The translations under genes were made by a program, and so were the position numbers. Positions 1-6,794 of a DNA stretch of 9,218 nucleotides are shown here, in pieces; within the stretch, counting starts at the first letter, position 1, and every line of letters starts with the position of its first letter. Where the stretch lies: the NCBI GenBank assembly GCA_045643125.1, contig JAZUKE010000046.1:1-9218 (forward strand), written 5' to 3'. Source of the stretch: UBA1206 sp045643125. GTDB lineage: Bacteria > Bacillota > Clostridia > Oscillospirales > CAG-382. The notes below the pieces were generated by a model. It did not search any database and was not told where the DNA came from. It saw only the letters and a list, made by a program, of their open reading frames with translations.

Positions 1-10
1 CATAAATCAT
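1..10 (-). CDS. Start of probable toxin gene (RelE/YafQ type), partial
   Basis: Only the first codons are in the window. On the minus strand an ATG at 10-8 overlaps the antitoxin stop TGA (9-7) in the classic ATGA arrangement and reads M-I-Y before the edge. A second ATG at 3-1, in another frame, lies 3 nt after the stop and is an alternative start. RelB/DinJ antitoxin genes are normally followed directly by a RelE/YafQ-type mRNA interferase, so the identity is inferred from context alone. No toxin domain sequence is visible. Confidence 0.45.
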
Positions 11-282
11 ACTTCAAGTGCCGCCCTTAATTCGTCAATGCTTTTATAACCCTTGGCGTTTTTGTCGTGAAGCAGTTCACGACCTTCTTCAATGGCGGCG
101 GCGGTGATTTCGTTCGGGATATCGAGCTTTACTTCAAAGGGCAGTCCGCCTTGCCGGATTGCCTGACGAAGAAAAATGTTGACCGCCGTAGATAAATTAA
201 GCCCCAACTGTGCAAATATCTTCTCTGCATTTTGCTTTACTTCCGTATCTGTACGGATATTCAAATTTGTTTGCATACTCAT
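7..282 (-). CDS. RelB/DinJ family type II antitoxin
   Basis: A 91-residue protein, the usual length for this family. The N-terminal part (about residues 6-50) reads as a ribbon-helix-helix DNA-binding fold: strand NLNIRTD at 6-12, then the segment LGLNLSTAVNIFLRQ, and the family-typical GLPFEV at about 46-51. The charged C-terminal half would wrap and neutralise the toxin. By family knowledge the antitoxin binds its toxin and together they repress their own promoter. The start ATG (282-280) has a GGAGG ribosome site at 297-293, 10 nt upstream. A second in-frame ATG (276-274) is less well placed. The next gene overlaps its stop by ATGA, as expected for a TA operon. DinJ and RelB cannot be told apart from this sequence. 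Confidence 0.9.
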   Translation of the reverse strand: MSMQTNLNIRTDTEVKQNAEKIFAQLGLNLSTAVNIFLRQAIRQGGLPFEVKLDIPNEITAAAIEEGRELLHDKNAKGYKSIDELRAALEV

Positions 283-314
283 AGTATCATTACCTCCGTA
301 TTTATTCTATGCTA

Positions 315-343
315 ATATTATCACATTATGCGTACGTTGTCAA
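315..343 (-). promoter_or_regulatory. Sigma-A promoter of the antitoxin operon
   Basis: On the minus strand TTGACA (343-338), a 17-bp spacer and TAATAT (320-315), with TGA just before the -10 giving an extended -10. It lies 33 bp upstream of the antitoxin start. CGTA (331-334) and TACG (344-347) form a short inverted repeat around the -35, and TGCGTAC occurs at 329-335 and again at 354-360. These could be the autoregulatory operator, but that is inference. Confidence 0.75.
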
Positions 344-458
344 TACGTTTTTCTGCGTACCCGAAAACCGTGATTCTGATTTTTGTCATCATAAGTTCAG
401 AAGAAAGTGGCTTGCTGCAAATAAATATCAAAAGATCAAATTAGTTCCTTATGCTCCC

Positions 459-485
459 GCAGATCAAATGTCGGTCTGCTTTTTT
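459..485 (+). terminator. Orphan intrinsic-terminator-like hairpin
   Basis: GCAGATC (459-465) pairs with GGTCTGC (473-479), a 7-bp stem with one G-T pair and a 7-nt loop. It is followed by six T residues (480-485). The shape fits a rho-independent terminator reading rightward, yet no plus-strand gene is seen upstream in the window. It might insulate gltA from leftward readthrough, end a small RNA, or be a relic. Confidence 0.5.
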
Positions 486-561
486 GTCCCCGGATTTCAA
501 AATGCGATTTGCACATACGAAAATTCATATTTCAAAAAATGCCGTAATATGCTTTTATCTC

Positions 562-578
562 TGACGTGTAAAACGTCA
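562..578. promoter_or_regulatory. Perfect 6-bp dyad upstream of gltA promoter
   Basis: TGACGT (562-567) and ACGTCA (573-578) form a perfect inverted repeat around GTAAA. Its centre lies 45 bp upstream of the -35 box of the gltA promoter, where an activator or a LysR-type regulator could bind. No T-tract follows, so it is unlikely to be a terminator. I do not recognise the motif as that of a named regulator. Confidence 0.35.
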
Positions 579-614
579 AAATGAATAACAATATAATATT
601 TCTTGCAAAAACAC

Positions 615-643
615 TTGACAAACACAAAAACCGCTGATATAAT
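615..643 (+). promoter_or_regulatory. Consensus sigma-A promoter of gltA-acn-icd
   Basis: TTGACA (615-620), 17-bp spacer, TATAAT (638-643), with TGA before the -10 (extended -10). Both hexamers match consensus exactly. The expected transcript start is near 650, giving a leader of about 35 nt before the TTG start at 685. No riboswitch-sized leader is possible here. Confidence 0.9.
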
Positions 644-684
644 ATACGGCATTATAACGGATTTTCACATAGGAGTGACAAGCA

Positions 685-2088
685 TTGAATTCTTACTACG
701 ACAACCGCGCAGGCGATTCCGCCGCGCTCAATGAAAGACTCAAATTCTATTGCGAGGAATGCCGCTCGCACCTCATCGTCGATGAATCGCAGACAGCCGG
801 CAGGGATATAAAAAAGGGACTCCGCAACGCCGACGGAACGGGCGTGCTCGCGGGTGCCACTATGATAAGCGACGTCCACGGCTACAAAATGGAAAACGGC
901 GTCAGAGTGCCGGACGAAGGCAAGCTCTATTACCGCGGCTTTGACGTGAACGACCTTATCGACAACTGCGTAAAGGAAGACAGATTCGGCTTTGAAGAAG
1001 TCGTGTGGCTGCTGCTTTTCGGCTATCTGCCGTCCGAACGTCAGCTCGATCATTTTACCAAACTGCTCGAAGATATGCGCGAACTGCCTTACGGCTTCGT
1101 CGAGGATATGATAATCAAAGCGCCGTCGCCCGATATTATGAACAAGCTGGCGCGGAGCGTCCTTGCGCTTTACAGCTATGACGACGACGTGGACAATATG
1201 TCGCTCGAAAACATCTTCCGCCAGTCGATAGAGCTTATCGCACGCATTTCCACGATAATGGTCAACGCATATCAGGTCAAAAAGCGCTATTACGACCATT
1301 CGTCTCTGTTCTTCCATCCGCCCGTCAAGGGGCTTTCGATCGCCGAAAACATACTTTCCACAATGCGTATCGACCGCAAATTCACTCACGAAGAAGCAAA
1401 ACTGCTTGACATAATGATGATACTCCACGCCGAACACGGCGGCGGCAACAACTCCACGTTCACCTGCCGGCTTGTCACCTCTTCGGGGACTGACACCTAT
1501 TCGGCGATAGCGGCAGCCATCGGCTCGCTCAAAGGTCCGCGTCACGGCGGCGCGAATCAGAAAGCAATTGCAATGGTGAACGATATCAAAGCCAACGTAA
1601 AGGACATCAAGGACGACGACGAGCTGAAGGCGTACCTCAATAAGATACTCCATAAAGAAGCAGGCGACAGATCGGGGCTTATCTACGGCATCGGTCACGC
1701 CGTCTATACCAAGAGCGATCCGCGTGCCGAGATAATCAAGGCGAACGCGATCCCGCTTTCGGGCAAAATGGGCTTTGAAGACGATATGCAGCTTCTTCTT
1801 GCAATAGAACGTCTTGCACCGGAGGTCATTTCCGCAAACGGAAAGAGAAGCACCGAAAGTCTCTGCGCCAACTTCGACCTTTTCTCCGGCATAGTTTACC
1901 GTATGCTGAACATACCGCCGGAGCTTTACACACCGCTGTTTGCCGTGTCGAGAATGGCAGGCTGGTGCGCTCACCGTATCGAAGAAATGACGAACTATCA
2001 CCGCATAATGCGTCCTGCGTACGTTACGCTCGGCGGCAAAAAAGAATACATACCGGTCAAAGACCGCGCTGACATAAAGAGGCATTGA
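685..2088 (+). CDS. gltA: Citrate synthase
   Basis: 467 residues. It condenses oxaloacetate with acetyl-CoA to citrate and CoA in the cytoplasm. The three catalytic residues are recognisable: His251 in LHAEHGGGN (equivalent to His274 of pig enzyme), His287 in GPRHGGAN (His320) and Asp345 in YTKSDPRA (Asp375). Arg443 in RPAYVTLG fits the substrate-binding arginine near the C-terminus. The N-terminal pattern (KGLRNADGTGVLAG, then EGKLYYRGFDV) and the length match the clostridial form of about 450 residues. The start is TTG: AGGAG lies at 671-675, 9 nt upstream, an in-frame TGA at 676 blocks any earlier start, and the next in-frame Met is residue 60. It is first in a three-gene operon; aconitase begins 5 nt after the stop. 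A 2-methylcitrate synthase role is less likely given the acn-icd neighbours. Confidence 0.95.
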   Translation: MNSYYDNRAGDSAALNERLKFYCEECRSHLIVDESQTAGRDIKKGLRNADGTGVLAGATMISDVHGYKMENGVRVPDEGKLYYRGFDVNDLIDNCVKEDRFGFEEVVWLLLFGYLPSERQLDHFTKLLEDMRELPYGFVEDMIIKAPSPDIMNKLARSVLALYSYDDDVDNMSLENIFRQSIELIARISTIMVNAYQVKKRYYDHSSLFFHPPVKGLSIAENILSTMRIDRKFTHEEAKLLDIMMILHAEHGGGNNSTFTCRLVTSSGTDTYSAIAAAIGSLKGPRHGGANQKAIAMVNDIKANVKDIKDDDELKAYLNKILHKEAGDRSGLIYGIGHAVYTKSDPRAEIIKANAIPLSGKMGFEDDMQLLLAIERLAPEVISANGKRSTESLCANFDLFSGIVYRMLNIPPELYTPLFAVSRMAGWCAHRIEEMTNYHRIMRPAYVTLGGKKEYIPVKDRADIKRH

Positions 2089-2093
2089 AAACA

Positions 2094-4022
2094 ATGGGAA
2101 TGAATGTTGCACAAAAACTGATAAAAAGCCACCTTGTTTCGGGTGAAATGATAAAAGGAACGCCCGTTTCGCTTAAAATCGACCAGACGCTGACGCAGGA
2201 CGCCACGGGTACTATGGCGTATCTGCAATTCGAGGCAATGGGGATAAAGCGCGTAAAGACCGAGCTTTCGGTAGCGTATATCGACCACAACACCTTGCAG
2301 ACGGGCTTTGAAAACGCCGACGACCACAGATACATACAAAGCTGCGCGGCAAAATACGGGCTTTATTTCTCGCGTCCCGGCAACGGTATCTGCCACCAGG
2401 TACACCTCGAACGCTTCGGCGTCCCGGGCAAGACGCTCATCGGCTCCGATTCCCACACGCCTACCGGCGGCGGTATCGGTATGCTCGCTTTCGGCGCCGG
2501 CGGACTTGACGTTGCCTGCGCTATGGGCGGAAGACCTTACAACATCACTATGCCCGAAATAGTCGAGATCCGCCTTACCGGCAGACTTTCAAAAGGCGTT
2601 TCCGCAAAGGACGTTATATTGGAAATACTCCGCAGACTGTCCGTAAAGGGCGGCGTCGGAAAGATATTTGAATACACCGGCGACGGCGTTGCGTCGCTCT
2701 CGGTACCCGAAAGGGCAACGATCACCAATATGGGCACGGAACTCGGCGCCACCACGTCGGTTTTCCCGTCCGACGAAACGACGCGCGATTTCCTCGTCCG
2801 TCAGAACAGAGGGGATGCGTATACCGAACTCAAAGCCGATGCGGACGCCGGATACGACGGACTTATCGAGCTTGACCTTTCGTCCGTCGAGCCTATGGCT
2901 GCCTGCCCGCATTCGCCCGACAACGTAAAAAAGATATCCGAGCTTGCCGGAATGAAGATAGATCAGTGCTGCATAGGCTCCTGCACGAACTCGTCCTATG
3001 ACGACCTTATGAAAGCCGCCTGCATACTCAAAGGCAAGACGGTCTCCCCGACCGTGTCGCTTACCGTGTCGCCCGGCTCCAAGCAGGTGCTCGGTCTTCT
3101 TGCAAAGAGCGGCGGACTTGCCGATATAATCGCGTCGGGCGCGAGAATGCTCGAATGTGCCTGCGGTCCTTGCATCGGTATGGGACAGTCGCCCAATTCC
3201 GCCGGTATATCGCTCCGTACCTTCAACCGCAATTTCCTCGGCAGAAGCGGAACGAAGGATGCCGGCGTTTACCTCGTGTCACCCGAAACGGCTGCCGCGT
3301 CCGCGATAACGGGCGTTCTCACCGATCCGAGAACTCTTGACGTTGACTATACATTTGCAAAACCCGAAACGTTCGAGCCGAACGACAATATGATAATTCC
3401 GCCGCTTTCCGTAAGCGACGCCGAAAAAGTCGAGGTGCTTCGCGGACCGAACATCAAGCCGTTCCCGATAGGTCACGACCTTGAAAAGAACGTCGATTCC
3501 GTCGTGTCTCTCATCGTCGGCGACAACATCACCACCGACCACATTATGCCGGCAGGCGCAAAGATACTGCCATACCGTTCCAACGTGCCGTTCCTTTCGC
3601 AGTATTGCTTCACCGTGTGCGATCCCGATTTCCCCGAAAGAATGAAAAAGCTCGGCACGGGCGTCATCATCGGCGGCACCAACTACGGTCAGGGCTCGTC
3701 GCGTGAACACGCGGCTCTCGTTCCGCTTTACCTCGGCGTCAGATGCGTCGCGGCAAAGTCGTTTGCCCGCATCCACAAGGCAAACCTCATAAACAACGGC
3801 ATACTTCCGTGTACCTTCAGGGATCCCGACGATTACGCGCGCTTTGAACTCGGCGACGAGGTGACGCTGGAAAACGTGTCGGAAAGCATAAATGGCGGGG
3901 AAGCCGTAAAACTCGTGAACAAGACGAAAGACTTCGTTTCGCTGCTTGACTGCGAACTTTCCGACAGAGAAAAGAAGTGCATCCTCGCCGGAGGACTTAT
4001 CAATACCGTAAAGGGTGAATGA
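2094..4022 (+). CDS. acn: Aconitate hydratase, short single-chain (Aquifex-like) type
   Basis: 642 residues. It isomerises citrate to isocitrate through cis-aconitate using a [4Fe-4S] cluster. The cluster ligands are visible: Cys297 in IGSCTNSS, and Cys357 and Cys360 in CACGPCIGMG. SDSHTPTGGG (118-127) is the conserved substrate-side loop. The C-terminal swivel domain is fused on the same chain, with GDNITTDHIMPAG (476-488) and YGQGSSREHA (531-540), which contains the catalytic Ser and substrate-binding Arg537. The length is well below the roughly 900 residues of AcnA/IRP types and matches the shorter family of about 640-660. Start choice: AAGAGG (2077-2082) is 11 nt from ATG 2094, while the upstream TTG at 2085 is only 2 nt away and ATG 2100 is 17 nt away. 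The N-terminus MGMNVAQKLI also fits the family. The oxygen-sensitive cluster suits an anaerobe. Confidence 0.94.
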   Translation: MGMNVAQKLIKSHLVSGEMIKGTPVSLKIDQTLTQDATGTMAYLQFEAMGIKRVKTELSVAYIDHNTLQTGFENADDHRYIQSCAAKYGLYFSRPGNGICHQVHLERFGVPGKTLIGSDSHTPTGGGIGMLAFGAGGLDVACAMGGRPYNITMPEIVEIRLTGRLSKGVSAKDVILEILRRLSVKGGVGKIFEYTGDGVASLSVPERATITNMGTELGATTSVFPSDETTRDFLVRQNRGDAYTELKADADAGYDGLIELDLSSVEPMAACPHSPDNVKKISELAGMKIDQCCIGSCTNSSYDDLMKAACILKGKTVSPTVSLTVSPGSKQVLGLLAKSGGLADIIASGARMLECACGPCIGMGQSPNSAGISLRTFNRNFLGRSGTKDAGVYLVSPETAAASAITGVLTDPRTLDVDYTFAKPETFEPNDNMIIPPLSVSDAEKVEVLRGPNIKPFPIGHDLEKNVDSVVSLIVGDNITTDHIMPAGAKILPYRSNVPFLSQYCFTVCDPDFPERMKKLGTGVIIGGTNYGQGSSREHAALVPLYLGVRCVAAKSFARIHKANLINNGILPCTFRDPDDYARFELGDEVTLENVSESINGGEAVKLVNKTKDFVSLLDCELSDREKKCILAGGLINTVKGE

Positions 4023-4023
4023 A

Positions 4024-5241
4024 ATGGAAAAAATACAAATGAAAACGCCGCTCGTCGAAATGGACGGCGACGAAATGACGCGAATACTCTGGGCAAAGAT
4101 AAAAGAAAAACTGATCCTGCCGTATATCGACCTCAAAACCGAGTATTACGACCTCGGACTTGAAAACAGAAACGCCACCGACGACCAAGTGACCGTCGAT
4201 TCCGCGAACGCCACCAAAAAATACGGCGTTGCGGTCAAGTGCGCCACGATAACGCCGAATGCCGCAAGAGTCGAGGAATATTCGCTCAAAAAAATGTGGA
4301 AATCACCGAACGGCACGATACGCGCCATCCTCGACGGTACGGTGTTCCGTTCTCCCATCCTCGTAAAAGGGATAACACCGTTCATCCCGTCGTGGAAAAA
4401 GCCCATCGTCATCGCCCGTCACGCCTACGGCGACGTTTACAAGGCGGTCGAAACGGGTGTCGAAGGCGGAAGCGAAGCGTATCTTACCGTTGAAAAAAAC
4501 GGGGAAGTCACGCAGAAGATACTTATTCAGTCCTTTGACGGCGACGGGATAATCCAGGGTATGCACAATACCGAAAAGTCGATAAAAGCTTTTGCGAGAA
4601 GCTGCTTCAACTGCGCTCTCGATATGAAGCTGCCGCTCTGGTTCTCTACGAAAGACACTATCTCCAAAAAGTACGATCACACCTTCAAGGACATTTTTGC
4701 CGAAATGTACGAGAACGAATATAAGGAAAAATTCGAAAAAGCGGGGATAGAATATTTTTACACGCTGATAGACGACGCGGTCGCGCGCGTCATACGCTCG
4801 GAGGGCGGATTTATATGGGCGTGCAAGAACTACGACGGCGACGTTATGAGCGATATGGTCGCAAACGCTTTCGGCGACCTCGCAATGATGACGAGCGTGC
4901 TTATCTCTCCCGACGGAGTGTATGAATACGAAGCCGCTCACGGTACCGTTCAGCGCCATTATTACGCGCATCTGAGAGGCGAAAAAACGTCCACCAACCC
5001 GACTGCCACGATATACGCCTGGACGGGCGCGCTCCGCAAAAGGGGCGAGCTTGACGGCATCGACGGGCTCTGCACGTTTGCCGACAAACTCGAAAAAGCC
5101 GTTGTCGATACCGTCGAAAGCGGCTATATGACGAAGGGACTCTGCGCTCTTTCCACGCTCGAAACCAAGTATTCGCTCTGCACAGATGATTTTATCGACA
5201 AAATAAAAGAAAAATTGGATTTTTTGTTAATTTCTTGTTGA
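4024..5241 (+). CDS. icd: NADP-dependent isocitrate dehydrogenase, homodimeric (eukaryote-like) type
   Basis: 405 residues. It oxidatively decarboxylates isocitrate to 2-oxoglutarate. The sequence aligns by eye with the human cytosolic enzyme class rather than the E. coli class. Isocitrate-binding residues are present: Ser94, Asn96 and Arg100 in KSPNGTIR, Arg109 in TVFRS, Arg132 and Tyr139 in ARHAYGDVY, Lys210 in FSTKDTI, and the metal-binding Asp250, Asp273 and Asp277. The RH pair at 311-312 in HGTVQRHY corresponds to the NADP-phosphate contacts, so NADP is the expected cofactor. ATG 4024 is preferred: AAAGGG (4010-4015) is 8 nt upstream, and the N-terminus MEKIQMKTPLVEMDGDEMTR is typical. 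A GTG at 4015 would overlap acn. The gene follows acn by 1 nt, so coupled translation is likely. The stop TGA lies inside the -35 box of the next promoter, and no terminator follows. Confidence 0.94.
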   Translation: MEKIQMKTPLVEMDGDEMTRILWAKIKEKLILPYIDLKTEYYDLGLENRNATDDQVTVDSANATKKYGVAVKCATITPNAARVEEYSLKKMWKSPNGTIRAILDGTVFRSPILVKGITPFIPSWKKPIVIARHAYGDVYKAVETGVEGGSEAYLTVEKNGEVTQKILIQSFDGDGIIQGMHNTEKSIKAFARSCFNCALDMKLPLWFSTKDTISKKYDHTFKDIFAEMYENEYKEKFEKAGIEYFYTLIDDAVARVIRSEGGFIWACKNYDGDVMSDMVANAFGDLAMMTSVLISPDGVYEYEAAHGTVQRHYYAHLRGEKTSTNPTATIYAWTGALRKRGELDGIDGLCTFADKLEKAVVDTVESGYMTKGLCALSTLETKYSLCTDDFIDKIKEKLDFLLISC

Positions 5242-5266
5242 CAATCGGAAAACGGAATTGTATAAT
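5238..5266 (+). promoter_or_regulatory. Consensus promoter of the surface-protein gene, overlapping icd stop
   Basis: TTGACA (5238-5243), 17-bp spacer, TATAAT (5261-5266). Both hexamers are perfect. The TGA stop of icd (5239-5241) is part of the -35 box. The transcript start is expected near 5273, giving a leader of about 48 nt. Confidence 0.88.
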
Positions 5267-5279
5267 GCAACTGTAAAAA

Positions 5280-5298
5280 TGCCCGTTTCATTCGGGTA
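5280..5298 (+). other. Small stem-loop in the surface-protein mRNA leader
   Basis: CCCG (5282-5285) pairs with CGGG (5293-5296), extended by a G-T and a T-A pair to 6 bp, with a 7-nt loop. No T-run follows, so it is not a terminator. It sits close to the expected 5' end of the transcript, where such a hairpin can protect mRNA from decay. The ribosome site AAAGGA (5307-5312) lies outside it. Confidence 0.4.
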
Positions 5299-5320
5299 AA
5301 AATACGAAAGGATTGTTTTT

Positions 5321-6730
5321 ATGAAGAAACTCATCAGCTTCATTCTCGCACTCGTGCTTTGCGCTTCCTTTGCGACAACATTCGTTTCCGCCGACAAAGA
5401 AGACTATGTGACCGACGGTCTCAAAGCTTTCTACGACGGAAATATCCATTCCGAAGACGGCAAAACCTGGACAGACGCTTCCGGCAACGGTCTCGATATC
5501 GACCTTTCCGGCGTTGATTCCTCGATCGGCTATTTCGAAAACGGCGCTTTCGTTTCCAAGAGCGCTAAAGTATTCTTCCCCACGGAAATAGCTGCCCTCA
5601 TTTCCACCGGCTGCTTCACCACCGAAATGGTTATCGGCGATACCGAAGTTCTCGGCACCTCTTTCGGCACTTACATCAACACCTCCAACGACAATTACTC
5701 CCTCTTCATCCGCTGCGGCGCTCAGAATTATGCTGAATTCAAATGTGCAGGCAACGCAAGACCTAAGGTAGCAGTTGATTCCAAGAATTTCTTCAAGGAT
5801 TCCACCGTTACCATTACTTATGACAAAGACGGCGATGTTTGCCTCTATGCCAACGGCGAACTCCTTATGAGCGTTCCCTGCACCGCAGGCGCTTTCAACT
5901 GCACCGATTTCTTCTTCGGCTATAACGCCGGCAACGCAAGAGAACATAATACCGAATTCAAGGCAATGCGTTTCTACGACAGAGCTCTCACCGCTGACGA
6001 AGTAGCTGCGAACTATGCGGCTGACTGCGCAGAAGAAGCTCCTTCGACCGACGATCCCGCTGATGATCCCGCAGAACCCGCTGAAAAAGGCGAAAACATA
6101 GCTCTCGGCAAATCCTACACCGTTACCGGCGTTGAAAAACTCCGTGACGACGGTTGGGACGACACCGTTCCCGGTACCAAGCTCACCAACGGCGAAAAAC
6201 TCCGTGACGAAAGCGCATCTACCGTTATCTACGGTATCAACGCAAAAGAAGCCGAAATCGTTATCGACCTCGGCGAAAAGACCGATATCGCTGCTGTTTC
6301 CTCCGACCTCTTCGGCGGCACCTGGGGCATCACCGATCCTATCAACGCAGTTGCAAAATTCTTCATTTCCGATGACGGCGAAACCTTCACCGATTACGCT
6401 ACCGTAAACGGCGACGAAGCAGAATCCGTTCTCGACGTTGAAGGCAGCTGGAAGATCCGCGTATTCGAAGCATCCAAAGCCGCTTCCGCACGTTACGTCA
6501 AAGTTCAGTTCATCATTCCCGAAGGCGTTCCCGCTTTCACCTGGATCTCCGAGATCGAAGTATTCGCTCCTGCAGAAGAAGCTCCTGTTGAAGAATCCAA
6601 AGAAGAATCCAAACCCGCGGAAGAATCCAAACAGCCCACCCCCAAGACCGGCGATGCCGGAATGATCGCTCTTGCAGTCGTTTCCGCTATTGCTCTTGCA
6701 GGTGTTGCAGTTGTTAAGAAAAGCAAATAA
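5321..6730 (+). CDS. Secreted LamG-like/discoidin-like protein with wall-sorting signal
   Basis: 469 residues. Signal peptide: KK at 2-3, hydrophobic stretch to about 20, probable cleavage after VSA (residue 24). Domain 1 (about 30-235) is a LamG/concanavalin A-like sandwich: WTDASGNGLDIDL at 50-62 and the typical closing pattern MRFYDRALTADEV at 216-228. Seven cysteines, Cys98 to Cys236, lie in this half. An acidic Pro/Asp linker (about 237-256) leads to domain 2 (about 258-417), an F5/8 type C (discoidin) module starting NIALGKSYTV and ending WISEIEVF. A Glu/Ser/Lys/Pro-rich spacer follows. The sorting signal is TPKTGD (440-445), a hydrophobic segment (about 447-464) and a KKSK tail, an LPXTG-like variant. 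It probably binds glycans at the cell surface; the ligand is unknown. Codon choice differs from the TCA genes (mostly TCC, GCT, ATC), and with a consensus promoter this suggests high expression. SD is AAAGGA, 8 nt before ATG. Confidence 0.85.
   Translation: MKKLISFILALVLCASFATTFVSADKEDYVTDGLKAFYDGNIHSEDGKTWTDASGNGLDIDLSGVDSSIGYFENGAFVSKSAKVFFPTEIAALISTGCFTTEMVIGDTEVLGTSFGTYINTSNDNYSLFIRCGAQNYAEFKCAGNARPKVAVDSKNFFKDSTVTITYDKDGDVCLYANGELLMSVPCTAGAFNCTDFFFGYNAGNAREHNTEFKAMRFYDRALTADEVAANYAADCAEEAPSTDDPADDPAEPAEKGENIALGKSYTVTGVEKLRDDGWDDTVPGTKLTNGEKLRDESASTVIYGINAKEAEIVIDLGEKTDIAAVSSDLFGGTWGITDPINAVAKFFISDDGETFTDYATVNGDEAESVLDVEGSWKIRVFEASKAASARYVKVQFIIPEGVPAFTWISEIEVFAPAEEAPVEESKEESKPAEESKQPTPKTGDAGMIALAVVSAIALAGVAVVKKSK
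6134..6210 (+). repeat. 17-bp direct repeat, 60 bp apart, in the surface-protein gene
   Basis: The 17-mer beginning GAAAAACTCC occurs at 6134-6150 and again at 6194-6210, exactly 60 bp apart and in the same frame, encoding EKLRD in both copies. It lies at the start of the discoidin-like domain. A local duplication of 20 codons whose remainder has diverged is one explanation. Confidence 0.6.
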
Positions 6731-6749
6731 TTAAAATAATTTGATCGTG

Positions 6750-6773
6750 AACAGCCTGCTTCGGCAGGCTGTT
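6750..6773 (+). terminator. UUCG-capped 10-bp hairpin between surface protein and GH16
   Basis: A perfect 10-bp stem, AACAGCCTGC (6750-6759) with GCAGGCTGTT (6764-6773), closed by a TTCG tetraloop. The tail (TTCTGCGCTTAT when counted from the last two stem bases) is a poor U-tract, so termination may be partial. It may act as an attenuator or as a 3' stabiliser that raises the surface-protein message relative to the GH16 message downstream. No separate promoter for GH16 is evident. Confidence 0.65.
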
Positions 6774-6794
6774 CTGCGCTTATGTGAGGATAAA

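Larger units (their letters stand above)
361..600. other. Gene-poor AT-rich spacer between antitoxin and gltA
   Basis: About 240 bp between two oppositely facing promoters. An open frame crosses it (309-584, plus strand), but it has no good ribosome site, starts inside the antitoxin promoter region and has no recognisable domain, so I do not call it a gene. The stretch holds a terminator-like hairpin (459-485), a perfect 6-bp dyad (562-578) and a 9-bp direct repeat AGATCAAAT (433-441, 461-469). It could be decayed sequence or a regulatory region. Confidence 0.4.

Noticed and set aside
309..584. Plus-strand open frame of 91 codons in the left spacer
   Set aside because: No ribosome site, start inside the antitoxin promoter, no domain, and it runs through both the terminator-like hairpin and the dyad.
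2085..2093. TTG start for aconitase overlapping the gltA stop
   Set aside because: The ribosome site would be only 2 nt away; ATG 2094 has better spacing and the family-like N-terminus.
652..2112. A 486-codon open frame on the minus strand opposite gltA
   Set aside because: It is a shadow of the gltA coding frame. gltA has catalytic motifs, a promoter and a ribosome site; the antisense frame has no recognisable domain and is composition-driven. The same holds for antisense frames at 3279-4136, 4303-4971, 5288-5947 and 7729-8370.
6741..6794. TTG start at 6741 giving a longer GH16 protein
   Set aside because: The extension would be encoded by the 6750-6773 hairpin and lacks a good ribosome site; ATG 6795 has AGGA upstream and starts near the conserved domain.
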